In this document: positions 40,601-55,200 of the stretch, piece by piece
How positions within the stretch are numbered: position 1 is the stretch's first letter
How the letters are laid out: every line of letters starts with the position of its first letter
DNA from: Melanopsichium pennsylvanicum
Lineage: Eukaryota > Basidiomycota > Ustilaginomycetes > Ustilaginales
Direction of reading: 5' to 3'
NCBI GenBank assembly: GCA_900208305.1
Contig: OAPG01000020.1
Location: 1-64,000 of the forward strand
DNA: 64,000 nt
Program-made: the position numbers and the translations under genes
Notes under the pieces: generated by a model
Database searches by the model: none
What the model was told of the DNA's origin: nothing
Seen by the model: the letters and a program-made list of their open reading frames with translations, nothing else

Positions 40601-43284
40601 TATATTCACCCATTAGAGAAGCCCGATTTCGAGAGATTTCAATAACCGTAATGTGACTGGAGATCTCACGTCACGCACACACGCAAACCGAACTTTCCTT
40701 GTCCCTGAATTCTCCCGAAGGACATTGGGCTCAGTTTGAAAATGTGCTTCTCGACAACCCAGATGCTGAAGCGAGTCAATACGATCTCATAGTTGTTTCG
40801 TTGTCAGAAAGGGCATCAAATAGGGCAATGGTTTCGAATTGCTATAAGTATTGCCCAAAATTCTGTTCATGTTCACCCGAAAATGATGCGGAGTCACCAA
40901 GCGAAAACCATTCGATCGGGCAAAAAACTCGAATGGTGGGTCCATTGCCGCATGTTAGCTTCATGGTGTTGGTTTTGCCGAAACATATGAGGGGAGGCTG
41001 CAGAGCCGACCTGGAACACATTTGCAAATGTCAAGCGGATACCCCGAATGACCAATGAGCTCGTTGTACGTCTAAATCGGATAAACCGAAGAACGAATGA
41101 ACCAAACCTACTCTGAATTACGAGGGCGTCAACAAGAACAACAACATTCGCGTAGAGACTCTCGCGATTTGATATAGTGGATTGCAGTGCGAAGTCATTC
41201 CGATATCTCTAACATCGCAAATCCATGACCTGAATGCATCAAACGATAATGAGGAACTCGCGCGAGAGAGTGTGGCGAAACAAAGTTGGGGTGATATGCT
41301 TTATTTTTTCATTGTTCTTTCTTTTACCTCCGTTTCCCTTTCTTTTGTCCGTGCAAGCCAATTTCCGCGAGTAACCGCTTACATGCGATGTTATGATCAC
41401 ATGCACATGGCGGAGAAAAAACTTGGTAAGGCGACCAACGACGACGACGTCGGACTCGATACATGGACAAGAAACTTGCGACACCCTGTTTACTCTTGCT
41501 GGAATTGCACAAGTACGAGTCTACGATCGGACACACAATCACAGACAATCAGGCACCGTCATTCCCTATAATCGCCTGGTTCTGACGAGGCTTGGCTTGT
41601 CAAGACAGCACGCGGTCTCGGATGCAGCGAGAACTCTCGGCAAGGACAACGCTGCGTGCCTGAAATTCCTGCCCCGACAAGACCAAGGTATGGCTGCACA
41701 TGCTCGCTTCGAGAGCCTATTCGCTACCGTTTCAGATGGTGATCGGACCTGTGATTGCTGCTGAGACGAAGCGGAAAACTACATGTAATTTGGGTTGTGA
41801 GCTCAATTATGTAACAAAAACAGTGAAGAGCCATGAGCTTCGGCAAAGAGAAACGATGGCATATGCGAGCGGCAGAAACGTGCGAAGCATGAGTATTCCT
41901 ATCGTGTGCCTGAAATGTATGTGGAGGACCAAGACAAAATGCGCAAAGCTTTCCGTCGGGATGGAACTTTCGAAGCTCAGCAAGATCCCAAGGCTCTCAC
42001 TTCCCCGATATACAAAGAAACGTTTGATACAGCGCAAGATGCTAGTGCCTTTATCGAGTCTAGAACGATCACTATGAAGCATCATCGACAGCTGTCCGCC
42101 TCTACGATCCGCAAACAATGCGAAGATTGGGTTATTAAATTGTGTCGAACAGCAAAAGCAATCTGTTCCGTTTTTTTGGCTGTACCTTGGTTTCGAGCGA
42201 GCACTGCTCAGATTCGGCGGCTTTGAAAAGCTTGGCGAAGCGCTCAGAGTCACGAGCACATAGATTCAAGGCCAGAGGATCTTAAACTAGTACATCGCAT
42301 GAACTGTCATGAGACACTTGAGCCACCAGGTTCGGCTAGAGCCAGATGGCCAATCATGGATCTACCGTTACTATGACCTTGACTTGCAGTCTTGCAACTT
42401 CCACCAGCAATTGACAAGAACGAACGAATGGCAAGATGCCGGTCAATCTCATGTCCGGTAGAACTTTGGTCTGATTCGCTTCTATGCTCGAATGAATAAG
42501 CAGGCATCGAGTGTGGCAGGGTGGACTACTGGAGCGGAGCCGAGAATCCAAATCGCTTGCCGTCTGCAACTGAAGGAAACACCTATATGTTGACTGAAGC
42601 AGATTCATCGGGAGCTCAGCATAATTTGAGGCTGGTGGGCCCCCATTATTCTACTCCTCGCTTTTGGCTCCTCTGATTGGTACATCGGTCAAAACAAGTC
42701 TTCACGTTGGAACGAAAGAAGACTCGATCTGTCAACTTGCATTGGTCCTTCAGTCTTGAATTTCCGTGGTCACCACAGAGAATGCGGGCTTAGATGAGCT
42801 CCATCCGTGCTTTTCCATGATCATCATTCATGATGGAAGAGGAAAACATAAGCGTGGGAAATTGAGTTGCGTCTCCGATCTTACCGCAGGCGACTATCAT
42901 GCCTTTCTGTGCAGAATGCACCCACTTTAAATTCTAATCTTGCCGGAACGGTGCATTTTGCATTCTTCTCGAAAAAGCACCGGTTTCACAGGGTAAATTT
43001 CTGCTTAAAATTCTTGTGTTCCTTTCCAACGGAAGCAAATGAATCCTCTCCGCTATAAGCTCGCTTACAGCGAGATCCAGATCCATACCTATAACCCGAT
43101 CCAGACTTTTCCAACTTCAGCATTTGGTCACGCTCGCATCCTTCCCATCGTACACATCGATTTCGGTTCATGCTGCGTTAATTAAAGTTACTTTATTTAC
43201 ATGTTGGTCGATGCGTATGGACGTGAGTGATTGTGTGGGACTGTATGTGAACCATGAGCGGTGGAAGAGATATGATGTGATAGA
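37691..43284. other. Gene-poor region downstream of MDN1
   Basis: Base composition returns to that of the rest of the window, but no convincing gene appears in 5.6 kb apart from a weak spliced candidate at 40344-40616. Overlapping frames near 38694-39459 occur on both strands without codon bias. A frame at 41906-42226 (plus) has a mildly protein-like, charged composition but no family features. Confidence 0.45.
40344..40616 (+). CDS. Possible small two-exon gene, unknown
   Basis: A long pyrimidine-rich leader (40245-40340) precedes an ATG at 40344. Exon 1 (40344-40443) ends at a GTAAGG donor, and exon 2 (40546-40616) follows a GTGCCCAG acceptor. Joined in phase 1 they give 56 residues (MSAVSRPSATLTCD...) before a TAG. 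The arrangement looks like a smut gene start, but the product is short, unconserved as far as I can tell and without motifs. It could instead be the 5' end of a decayed gene or a non-coding RNA. Confidence 0.25.
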   Translation: MSAVSRPSATLTCDARPSVPYTATAGSSRATRTSKAILVSLVSCFLFPVAYFLCYMSEVMACVVVCPATVISTLAAGEKAKSYSVGIFTH

Positions 43285-46200
43285 CTAGGACTCGGTCTCA
43301 CGGATCTTCTCGACCCACTGTCGGAGCGTGGCAGAGAGCACCTCGGGCAGAGCCTCGACCTCGCGCACAACAACGTAGTAATCGAAGGGGAAGGTGTCCA
43401 TGTAGCGCTCCATCCTGAGCTGCAGCCGACCGTTGGCATCGGTGTGATAGGAAGCATTAGTCATTTCCAAGATTGAGCTTCTTGGCTGTTGAGGTGCAAC
43501 TCTGGCACCACCTGCCACTGCTGCCGGCGTCGGAGCACCACTGGCTGGTGCAGGCTGCAACGAATCAATGACGACAAAAACCAGCATCACTCTCTGCTCA
43601 GCTGCCTCACGCAGGAGTGAGCGAAGCTTGGCATGATCCTGACAGATACCATCCGAGATGATGATCTCAAGCTGCCAGAGGTCGCCACCTTGAGAAGCAG
43701 AAGAGGACGACCTACCCGCACGAGCCTCAGCAAGAGTATCCAGCGACTTTTCGACGAGTTTGAGCACGTTGGTCTTCTTCTGCTGGAAACCGAGCCTGTC
43801 AATGACATGGGCACCATTCTGATCATTGAAGCTGCCCTTGCCGAAATCGTGCAGGCTGTCAACATCCTCACCGAAGCGGCAGACGGAGACATCACCCACT
43901 TCGAGGCGCGAAAGCGCACCTGTCACGAGGGCCAAAGTCTGATAGGCCAAATGTGCCGAGCGTGATTCTGACATACTTCGACTATCGTCGATGGCAAGCA
44001 TGACTTGATACTCGCGAGAGGACGGCTTGGTACGTCGGAGCCAGATCTTGTCCTTGGCAAAGTCAGAGGCGATGAAGGGTACAATCTTGCGCATGTTGAG
44101 ACGCTTCCCCGTGCGAAAATCTCCGTTGAGTCTGGTTGCTAGGGTTGGGGCAAGGATGAGTCGAAGCTGCTCGCACAAAGAGAAGGCAAGGTCGGCTGTG
44201 AGCGATGCGTAGGATCTCCATAGGTCACCAGACTTGGCGAGCCGCTCTTCGGTAGAAGTGACGTTGCGGAAAGCTTCCAGTTGCTGCTGGACCTCGTCAT
44301 CCACTTCTTCTCGAATATCGTCCGGCAAAGGAGTCATGGCTTCATCGTCCTGTGCTTCCTCCTCGACTTGCACATCATCGGCCATGTTGGCATCGACTTC
44401 GCGATCGACCAGAGCTTCTTGTTCTGCGGTCAGCGATGTCGGCTTGAGATCGGATGGCATGAAAGCTTTCTGCTGTCCATCGCTCTTTTCGTTGCGATCC
44501 TCTCTCTCGGGTTGGTCAGGAAGAGGAGCTGGGCCTTGCTGCTCGGGCTCTTGTTGCTCATTGGCATCCTCTCCGCGGGGTTTGGCACCCATCGACTCGT
44601 CAATGTCCTCGATGCCGAGGTCTCCCAGCTTTTTCACCTCGTCCTGTTCCTGGGCAGCGCCGAGCGCTTGAAGCTCAGCATCATCGTCGTTGACAATATG
44701 CTCGAGGTCAGTATCTTGTGGCATTCCTTCGCCATCCTGCTCTGCCTTCTCACCCAAGGTCTCTTCCTCTTCTTGGCGCGCGGCTTGGATCTCCTGCATT
44801 CTGCGACGAAATTGCTCCAGTGCATCACCCATTCGGCGGAGCGGGTTGGGGTCAGCCTCCTCTTCACCCATTTGCTCGGTATCACCGGAGACCTCGTCCT
44901 TCTCAGCCTTGGGAGCTCGCGCTCCGCGTTCGCCGGCCGAGGGCGGCTGCTCGGCTTGCTCTTGCGGTGCAGGGTCGGCAAAATCGTCCATCTCCATTCC
45001 CTGATCAGCTTGGGACGGGTCTTTGCGTGCATCGACTCGTCTGCCGCGTTGAGAACGCGAAGACTGCTGCTGGGTGGCCGGCTCGTCCTGTCCACCGTCG
45101 TCGGCGCCTGTATTCACAGCATCGATGTCGAACGGGTCGACATCATCCTGCTTGCCGCCGGCATCGTTGTCACTTCCAGGTCTTTCCTGCTGTGACTGCG
45201 GCTCGTGGCCTTCGTCTTCGTCATCTTCGTCCATGGCGTCTTCCCTTTCATCCTTGTCAACCTTGACATCATCCTCGGGGTGATCGTCGGCAGACTCACC
45301 CTCAGCCGTCTCCTCGCTCTCCTTTTGATCTTTAATGGACACATTAGCCTGATCGTCGTCGAGATCGTCCATCGCCTTATCATCGGCTTTGTTCTCTCGC
45401 TGATCCTCTGGCGTCTGCTCGATGTCGCTGAAGTCGTCGAGGCCGTTCTCATCGTCTTCTGCGTCGCTCTTTCCATCTGCTCCTTCCATGTTGAGATCAT
45501 CGTCGAGATCGAGGTTCTCGCCTTGTTCGACCTCTTGGTCGATTTGACGTCCTCCACCTTCGCCTTGAACATCAGCGTCCTCGTTCTCCTCCTCCGCATC
45601 GCCTTCGCCTTCTTCTTCGTCGCCATTGCCTTCTTCAGGCTCCGCGATATCCTGATCATCTCCGCCTTCCTGTTTGTTCGCGTCATTCTGATCTTGCTCG
45701 TTGTCGGCCTGTTCCTGTTGCTGCTCGTCGCGCGATCCTTCAGCTGGACGCTCCTGCTTCTGCTTGTCCTCACTGGCGGCATCATCTGCTTTGGGCACCG
45801 AGTCAGCTTCTTTGCCATCTGCATTATCGGCACCGAGGTCCTTGTTAGTTTTGTCTTGGGGTGCATCCTTCTTCTCATCCTCATCATCCTCGTTACCATC
45901 CCAGATCTTCTCGTCGACAGCGTTAGGATCCAGAGGATCAACCTCGCCAACCGCATCTTCAGGCTGCTCTTCATCACCATCCTCTCCCTCTTGGTCACTA
46001 CCAGCCTCTTCATCACCGTCCACACTGACGTCTTCAAGATCGCCACCAAAGTCCTGATCGGCTTCTTTGGCGTTCTTCTCACGTTCTATCTTCTCGCCTT
46101 CGTCACCTTCGTCAGCCGGATTGTCCTTCTGCAGCTCCTCGATCTCTTCGTCATCCTCCATCTGATCAGTTACATCCTTTGCACCGGTACCATCACCGAG

Positions 46201-49200
46201 TCCCGTTCCACCTTCGAGCTGTTCGCCATCGTCACCTTCGCCGTCGTCGTCCTGCTGCTCCTCTGGAGGTCTGCAGAAGCCCTTACTAGCCAGAGCAGTC
46301 ATCAAGTGGCAAAGAGTGTGATCAAGCTTGAGCAAGCTCCTCGAGAAGTGGGCCGATGCCAGTAAGTGAGCCCGAAGCAATTCCGAAAATTCATGGACGA
46401 AGGGGTAGACAGCTGCGAGCTGCACGTGCACCATCTCCTCGGCTTCTTCGTTTCTGGCCAGCTGCTGAGCCAAGGTGAAGAGCTTCTGAACCTCAGACAG
46501 GACGGACGAGGATCGCAGCATGGCTTGCTGAGCTTGCAAGGTCGCAAGCTCAGTGGTGATGACCTTGTCCGCTAGACCTGGTGCTCCTTCGTCAGAATTT
46601 GCTTGATTGGCAACAGGTGCAGTGCCTGCTCGACGAATGTCTTGTGCAACCTGCAAGACCGCTGAGACCACAATGTTCGCCTGGTGTACAAGATCCTCCG
46701 GCTGACAAGCGGCCTTGAGGGGTGCATCCAGGGTGGCAAGGCAGCGGTCAACCAGCTTGGTTCCGCCCACCGTCCACTTCCACACAGGGTGAAGAAGCGA
46801 TTCGAGGGCAGGCAAGGACTGCACATGATCACACAAATCTCTCTCTAGGCTGTCGAGGAGGTCGCGACTAGCTTCAATACTAGCACGCTCCTCCTCTGTG
46901 AGGAAGAACAATTTGTCGGCCTGGGCTGTCTTGGCGATTCTCTCGATCTCTAATGCGTGCTTGAGGAGATCAGCTGTCAGAGACGGAAGACGCCCAGTCA
47001 GCGTGTCCTTGCCTGCCGAGAAGGCGGAAGTAGCCAGAAATTTGGGAGCTTGAATCTTGATCTCGTCAAGAGCGTCGGCGAGTCGGGCGAGGAAGTCGGC
47101 CAAAGTCCTGAAAGGTGCTGACTCAGAAGCCCTCGTGGGCGTTCCCAACGTTGCAGTGTGCAAATTGCGCATGCGACCAGTGACCACTTCGAGCGAAGAG
47201 AGGGTCTGCAATTCTGAGTGCATTCGGTCACGCTCGCGCAACACCAGGTGAGTGACATGCTCGACGTAGTTGATGCCTCGTTGCAGCTCTGCCGTCGAAA
47301 GGTCAGGGCTGTGGCTCTGCAAAGAATCGCGAACCTTGGGCAGGGCAGCGAGTAAACGGAAGAAGAGCCTCTCGTGCGTCGAGAAGGGCTCGTCCAAAAG
47401 CGATTCAGGACAAGCCGATTTCAAGGCAGGTCGAGTGTAGATGTGCATCACGCTCTGATTCGATGCTGCCATATCGGTCTGGACAAAGGAGCTGAGACCA
47501 ACTCGGCGAAGCTCTTTGAGAAGATCCGACCAGGCCTTGCGCTTGCGGGCGGTCAAGTTCTTGATTGCCTTCTCGTTGTCCTCCTTGGAGAATGCTGGTG
47601 TGAGCTTGGCGAGCTGTTGCTGACGATCGACGATCTCATCTGCCAGGTCGGCGACTCCTGAGGCAATTGCTACGGGTCGCAGCAAAGTAGACCAGAGTCG
47701 GTCGCCTGACATCTTCTGGAGCACCGCCAGGGTCTTGGATAAGTTCCGGATGTGCTCTGGCGCCGACTCATTGAGGCTGGCGAAAGATATGGCTTGAGTC
47801 CAGGCCTCGGTGGGCTTGCTCTCTACGTCGAGCACGTTGCGATGGTCGAGCGAGTCGACAGAGAAAGTTGGAATCTCTCTGCGGGTGAGTGCATCGAGAT
47901 GAGAAGCTAGCATGGGATCTACTGGCTGACGAAGAACATCTCGGAACTTGCGCAAGGTCTTATGGAGCTGTCGATGAGTCTTCTGTGCCGACTGCTTGAG
48001 TGCGTGGATGTTGATGTCCTTCCAGCTGGCAAGTTTGATGAAGCCCATGATGTCCTTCTCGAGAACGGTACGTTGGCTCTGCAGGGTGCTAGAGATACGC
48101 TCGCCAAACTGGCGGAAGAAGGTGGTAATATTCTGCAGTATTACGCCAATCTGCTCGAGACCACGGCTTTCTTTGGGTGGAGCCAGACGAACAAGGCGAT
48201 CGATGAAGCGGCCATACGACTCGAGGAGCGAAAGGCGTGCTTCGAATTGACCCAGTGGACTCGAGCGAACGAACTGGTCTACAGCGTCGATGAGCTGTTC
48301 AACATGCTCCTTGAAGGCTTCTTCGCCATCTGCCGAAGCTGCGCGTGTTCCGCGAATGAGGATTTCGTAAACACGGAACCACCACTCGCCGAGGTCATCT
48401 TGAAAGTTGCGCGCCTGAGTGTTGAGAAGCTCAGCCCAGCATGACAACTCGAGCCGTCTCCACTCGATGATCTGAGCAGAGATGCGCTCTCTGTTTGCCT
48501 GGATGGAAGTCTCGCGGCTCGCGAAACCCTCCCAGTCCTCGGTGTGAGTGAGCAACTGCTCGAGAGCGCTGAGCATCTTCGCGACTGGGCTTGCGGCGTC
48601 GAGGCGCAGCACAGCATCACAGCGGTCTCGAATGTGCTGCAAGACCATCTGCTCTGGCCATTCTTGAATCAATGCACTCAATCGCGTGCGCAGGTCTACG
48701 ACGATGGCTGTCGCCTTTCTGACCTCTGCGGGCCTTGGGTCCAAGTAAAAGTTGAAATCCTTGGCTGTCTGGGTAAATGTCGATTGATCATCGATGGCTG
48801 CAGAGAGGCCAAAAGCAGCACCGATCTGATCGATCGACTCTGGCCAGTCCTGATGGTTCTTGCGCATCAGCTTGATCGCGAGCGTGTCCCGCTCGCAGTG
48901 GTACAATTCCATTGCAATTTTGCGCGAAGCAGGTCCAAAGATGGCCATGTGTGCATTCAAGACGGCAATGAAGCGAGGAGGAGGTAGCAACATGCCCTTA
49001 TGAGCGTGGTCGTGTCCATTCGCAGCAGCGACAGATCTTTGGCCCTCGAGAATATCATCGTCGTACTCGGGAAAGAGGGAGCGGAATTCCTTCTCTTCAG
49101 CCTCGGCATCCAGCTCGACGGATTCTTCGATCTTGCGGGACTTGTACAAGCTCATGTTTTCTTCCTCCTCACGCTTTGCCCTTTCTCGATCGAGAGCCCA

Positions 49201-52200
49201 GAGTTGAAAGATCCTCTCGTAAGTGCGACTGATGTTGCGCAGCGTCTCAGTGATCTCGAGCACGTCGATGCTGAGGGAAGTATGGTCGTAGGCGAGCGAC
49301 GCAGCGGAGACGATGAGAAGCGAGGCAGCAACCTCGGAGCGTGCCTGCAATTGACTGGCGACATCTGTCTGTCGCAGCAAGGCGGAGCTGTGGGCGGTTG
49401 GGAAGGTGACCAGCGCTCCCAAAATGTTTGCGCGTTGCTTGACGTCTTCCGGTGCCGATAAGGTGCGGTTCGCCTGTCGAACAAGGCGAAGACCGAGTTG
49501 AAGCTGCAAAAGGGAAGCAATAATCGGCTCGACCATGTCGCGCAACTCGGCAAAAGTCTTGCGCAGGCGATCGCCGAACGACAACAAACTGGCTTGCAAA
49601 CTTACCTCTCGCTTTTCTGCCTGCTCTGAAGGTCCGTTCAACAGATCTTGAACCAGATCAGCCACTTTCTCGGCGGTCACTACCTCTTTCAGGAAGGACG
49701 AGGTCTCTCGGTAGAACTGCGACAAGAGCTTGAGGTTGGGCTTTCGCCAGGCCTGGTTTCGATCGGCACCTTGGGTCTGGAGCTGCAATTTCGTCTCCTG
49801 AATCTGAGCTTGCAGGTCGCGAATGACGCGATTGCTCGATTCTCCTGTCACGATTGTTTCGGCATACACTTCCAACTCCACAGCGTTGTCTAGCTGTGCG
49901 TTGCAGAAGTCGCCGAAGTCAGCCATGGTCCTGCGAGCGACGATGGGGTCAAGAGCAACGTTGGGCAAGTAGAGGCGAAGCATGATCAAAGAGACCGAGA
50001 TCCACGCTCGGCCGAGCAGAGTAGCGTCGACTTCCTGATTTGAGCCTGACAGGGCAGGCACAAGCTCCTTGTCAAGGACTGCGACCCATTCTGAAAGCGC
50101 AGCGGTTGCGTGTTCGGATAGACGTGCCTGACCAGCTGCTTGAAGTCTCTTAAGAGCAGTGCAGCATGCCTCCGGCCCTTGCACGGGCTTCCACGAAGGA
50201 AGATCGTGCTCTGCCAGGTCTTTGAGAGCGGCGTTGTATAGCGTCTCTGACATCAAGCAAATGAAGCGTACCATGATCTGTGCAAGCTTTTCTGCACGCG
50301 ATGAGGAGCTGGCGGGCAGTACGGCACCGACGGTCTTGATCATGCGCCCAACTGAGGCGTCGTGCAGTGCACTCTCCATGAGCGATCGATTGCCGAAGCG
50401 TGACTCGAGCAAGGCTTGCAGCAAAGCAGGACGCAAGAGGTATGCAGGTCCATCAGCGTTCGAGGCTTGACCTGTTTCAACCGGCCAGAGTCGCCTGATC
50501 CACGTAAAGTCCGAGAGTGGCACTTTTGACTTTGCAGACCCAGAGTCGAGCGCCCACAAGGTCGCCTTGCATGATGCAGCAGCAGCCTGGACGGACGGAG
50601 CCGAGTGCGACTCGAGCAAATGCGTGATGAGCCTCATTCTAGATGCCTGCGATGCATCAATGAGACATTCCGGCGTCTTGATCGAAACCTCCGCAATGCT
50701 GAGTAGTGCAGCCTCGGAATTATCAGATCCTGCAGACTTAGTGATCTGTTCCTTGGCCTGAGTTGCGACCTTGTTGCCCGCGGAACGGATCATCTTTAGT
50801 GTCTGCCAACCGAGTTGCATCATGGCCTTCAGCTCGGAGGGCGAGGCAGACTGCTTGCCTGCGACACACAAAGTGGCTGCGACATTCAGTGCGTTCTTGA
50901 GAAGATCGCCAGCGGCGGCTGGGAGCAATGCCGCCTCGTCACAGATGAGACGGTACAGGGTTGCTTGCATACCTTCATCTGCAGCGAACAGGGACCAGAT
51001 CGGGAAGAGGGCCTTGCCTGACGTGAGCTGAAGCGAGCCACCGAGCAGATCGATGGTTTGAATCAGGTGGACGTCGCGCTCGATTCCCGCGGCGCTGATG
51101 TCTCGCAGCAGGTCCGACATGAATCGTACCAGAATCTGAATAGAAGAGTAGTCGAGCTCCGAAGAAGCGCAGAGATTCTGCAAATACTCTGCCGAACGCA
51201 ACAGAAGAGCAACTTGACGAATGGCCGAGACTGGGAAAGCAGCGGCATTCCCGTTCTGCATGCAAGCACCGACCATCCTGTTGACTGCTAAGACCAGAGG
51301 GAAGACATTGCGCACAGCAGTCGTGGCCTGGTCCTCGTCGTGCATCATGGCAGTGCCGCTGAGTCTGGCCGAGCGTTCCATAATGTTGAGGTCCTGCATG
51401 CGCTTCGACGAAGCTGTCTCCATAATCTGCTTTGCATCAAGGCCTCGAAGAATAGCCACGAGAAGGACCTGAAGCACCTGTGACGGAACGTCGTGAGACT
51501 CAAGCAAGCGGAGGACATTGTCGTCGTAACGAAGATCGATTGCGAGATTGTCGGCCAACTCCTGCGAGATGCGACCCGACTCGACCAGGTTGCTCTCGAA
51601 GACGTTCCTCGAGACTTGAAGATTCTTGGTCGATGAAAGGATCTCTCGCAAGAGGGCTGCTGTGCCTTCTGAAACCGAGGATAGACAACGGACTACCACC
51701 TGCCAGGTCAACAACAAAGCTTTTGGAGAGCTTAAGCGGACCAACAAAGAGGCACCAGCTTCTGAAGCAGCACCTTCCGCCCCTGCAAGGTAAAGTGGCA
51801 GGACAGCCGAAGCCAAGGTCGAATTGGTCAAAGCGAGCCGACTTGCGGCCCAAACCGCCGCTTTTCGTTGTTGCGCTGTGGATGATTGATCCATGCCGAG
51901 AACTTCGAGCTGCTCGAGGCCGCGCTGAGCTAACTGTATGCGGAGGGATGCGTCCATGAGCTCCTTCTGAGTGGATCGCGCCGGACTGGCTGGCAGGCCA
52001 GAATCGGCAGCACAGAGCTGTGTGAGCCTCTCCAGATCACTCGATGCGTTGGAATGCTGAGGCAAGAATGCAAGTTCGATACCGCGATTTCTCATGGCTC
52101 TGGACAGCTCTCCGTGTCTAGGGTCCAGACACATGAAGACTCGGAAATTGGGGTGCGGTCGAACAACGGGCACCTTTCCATCCACAAGACCGCGTTCACT

Positions 52201-55200
52201 GATCACAAGAGAGCCATTGACTTCGAAGAGCGAGTTGAGACGGTCGAGCACCGATGCCGAGCAGAGATTGGCATTGTCGAGCATGAGCCAGTGACCCTCT
52301 TGCAACGCTCGCAGCAATGGTCCGTCTGTCCACTCAAACCTTCCCGTAGCCTTATGCGCGTCTGGCGGGCTCTGCATCGATTCCACCGCCACGGCAGCGG
52401 CATCGTCTAGAGCGGCGCGCAACGACTCGTCGTTAAGGTCGGTGGTTGCAGCCCGGAAAGCCTGGAGTGTGCGAACTAAGCTGTCTGTGCCAATCAAGCC
52501 ATCGGAAGAAGCGACGGTAGCGTTGAGCGCCTGATAAGCCTCAAGAAATGCGGTTAAGTGAGCGCTGCTAGCTGCGGCGATACTTTCAGAACAGCGATGC
52601 ATTTCCAGAAGCAGAGCACTGAGCACACGTCTGGAGTGAGCCTGAGGATCGTACTGCTCGAAAGTACCAATGAGGTCCATGGTATCAGTGCCCGAGTTCA
52701 TCTGGAACTCTTCGAGACGTGCACCAGCCAGCTGAGCCAAGAGTCGCACCATGCTCGTCTTGCCGCTGCCTGTAGGACCAACGAGGATCGCGAGCCACTT
52801 CTTGTTCACGCAGTCCATCAGAGCTTCTAGCACAGGAAGCTGGCTCTGGAGAAGCACAAGGCGATGTCTCTGGGCTTGCAAAGCAGGCTGGCGTGGCATC
52901 ACCGCGTGACCGATTCGTACCAGGTTTGGAGTAAGCGTGGGAAGGATGCGCGAATCGCTGGCAGGTCTGCTGCCGAAGCATTTGCGGAAAAGTTCACGCG
53001 CAGCTTGACGATCCGATGCCGTGCGGAAACGCTGGATGTAGAGAGAAGCAAGATGTTCGATCGGATCACCAAGATTGTTGAAACCAAGATCGGTGTGCAG
53101 CAGGTCGAGCCACCTCATCAGGTCTCGCAAATTGAACTCCCATGGAGCGCCGATCCTTCCAAACGAATGCTTAACGACAATTTCGTGGTAAAGATCAAAG
53201 TTGAATCGAATCATCTTGCGCAGCCGCTCGGTGTCAAAATTGGGATAGAGATGCGAGCTGATGGCGAAAATGTCTTCGCCTGTCAGCTCTTCGATGTGAA
53301 CTCTGATGAATCGGTTCAAAAACGACTTGGGAAGACCCTTCCTGCCGCCTCCCTGATGATGAGGGTTTTGAGCAGCAAAGATACGGAAGTTAGAATGCTT
53401 TGTGAACGAGCGACCGAGTTCTGGCACATACACGGTGCCACGGTGATCAAGACAGGAATTGAGACCTTCCAGCACGGTCTGAGAGGCCAAGTTCATCTCG
53501 TCGAGCAACACCCATTCTCCCTGCTGCATTGCGGTAAGGAAAGCCGCGTCGCGCCAAGCGAACTCGCCTGGGCCTCCCCCCTCGAGAGGCATGTCTGAAC
53601 CGAACAAGTCCACGAGCTCGGTCTGGTCGGACAAGTTGATACGCGTGAGTGGTCGGCCAGCGCCAGAGGCAAGGGCAGTGATGAGACTGGTCTTACCGGC
53701 ACCTGGGCTACCTTCCAGCAGTACTGATTTGCCTGGCACGGAAAGCGCTCGGAGGACACGCATGGCGTTGGAAGCGGATGTCCTGGCACCGAAGCTGAAC
53801 GAACCGGGTGCCTGTGAAGGCAGGCCGAGACTTCCTCGTGGGATCGAGAAGGGACCGATGCGCAATTGCTCCTCTGAGAGATCCACTTCGAAAAAGCTTG
53901 AGACTTCAGGGTCATACTCTGACGGTGCGATCAGTTCGGCGACCTTGGCAAGGCAGCGGTCTCGGAGTTGGTCGAGGCCTGCTACGGTCATGGCAGCGGT
54001 AGCGGGCAGGGCACCCAATCCGTCAATGATGGTCAAAGAGGCACCATGAGCGAAAGCCAGAGCCGGTTCGAGGGAGGCGGTAAATGATAGCTCGTTCATG
54101 AACGACGCCCATGTGAGAAGATCTCGTAGACCTAAGCCAGACTGATCACGTCCGCCGATCTGGTGGATGAACCAGTCCGAAAAGTCGAGAATGCGCTCCG
54201 TCCACGCAGCGAGGGTGGCATCCTTCCACTGCGCGTTGATGATCTGGATAAGATCGCTGCGAATGTCGACATGAGGTACCCAGATCTCTGTGAAACGGTT
54301 GCGGAGTGCGGGGGAGAGCTCCTTCTTGCCGTAGTCACCACCAGGATTCATAGTGGCGAGTACTTGAAAGCCGTCTGCGCCCGTGATCTGGGTTGCTGAG
54401 ATGTCAGCTTCCGAACTGAGATGGCTCGATGAAGTGGCTCGCTCTGCAAGCACCAACGTGCGTGCGGGCTCGAGAACACTGTTGAGACGCTCGAGCACAC
54501 TGTCGTCCGCTAGGGAGATCTCATCGAGCAAGACGTGATCACCTCCTCGCATCGCCTGAACCAAAGGACCGTCTCGCCATTCGAAGAGCGCTGTGGCTTG
54601 GTACGCGCTGCGTACTGCGTTGCGTAGCATGTCTCGAGCTTGTTCCCTCTGTAACTCGTCAAATGATGCAAGTCGTTCGCTCTCCTTGGACAGTATCGCT
54701 TCAATGAAGGACAAGACGTCTTCGAGCTTGCTTCCTGCACTGAGATTGTGAGCGATCTGAAGAGCGTCCAGGGCTTCGATGCAAGCTGCCTTTGCCGCGC
54801 TTTGCTGGGCGGCTCTGTTACGGAGAGGACGCTGACCACCCAAAAGATCAGCGGTGTCCGTGTTCTGGTGGCAATTAACACAATGAAGCTCACGGCCGAA
54901 GGCGGTGGCGAGTAATTCGCATACGGACGTCTTACCTGCACCCGTCTCTCCGACGAGAAGGACGGGCTCGTTGTAGCGCAAGCTGGTGGCGACGAGACAT
55001 AGCAATCGCTGGAATGCGGATGTTCTCACGATGCTGGTGTTGGATAAAGCGCTGATGATGGAATTGCCTAGTCGTTTGCCCATGCGCGCCAGTGTTGCCT
55101 CGCTGCCAGTTCCCTCCAACGAATACATGTGATCGATGTCGAGCTTGACGCGCATGATCTTCTCGATGACATCCTTGACCGTCTCCTTGTCATCCGAGCG

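Noticed and set aside
44281..46365. Long plus-strand frames of 304 and 386 residues
   Set aside because: They are antisense to the Asp/Glu-rich region of MDN1. GAN and GAY codons read backwards give hydrophobic open frames.
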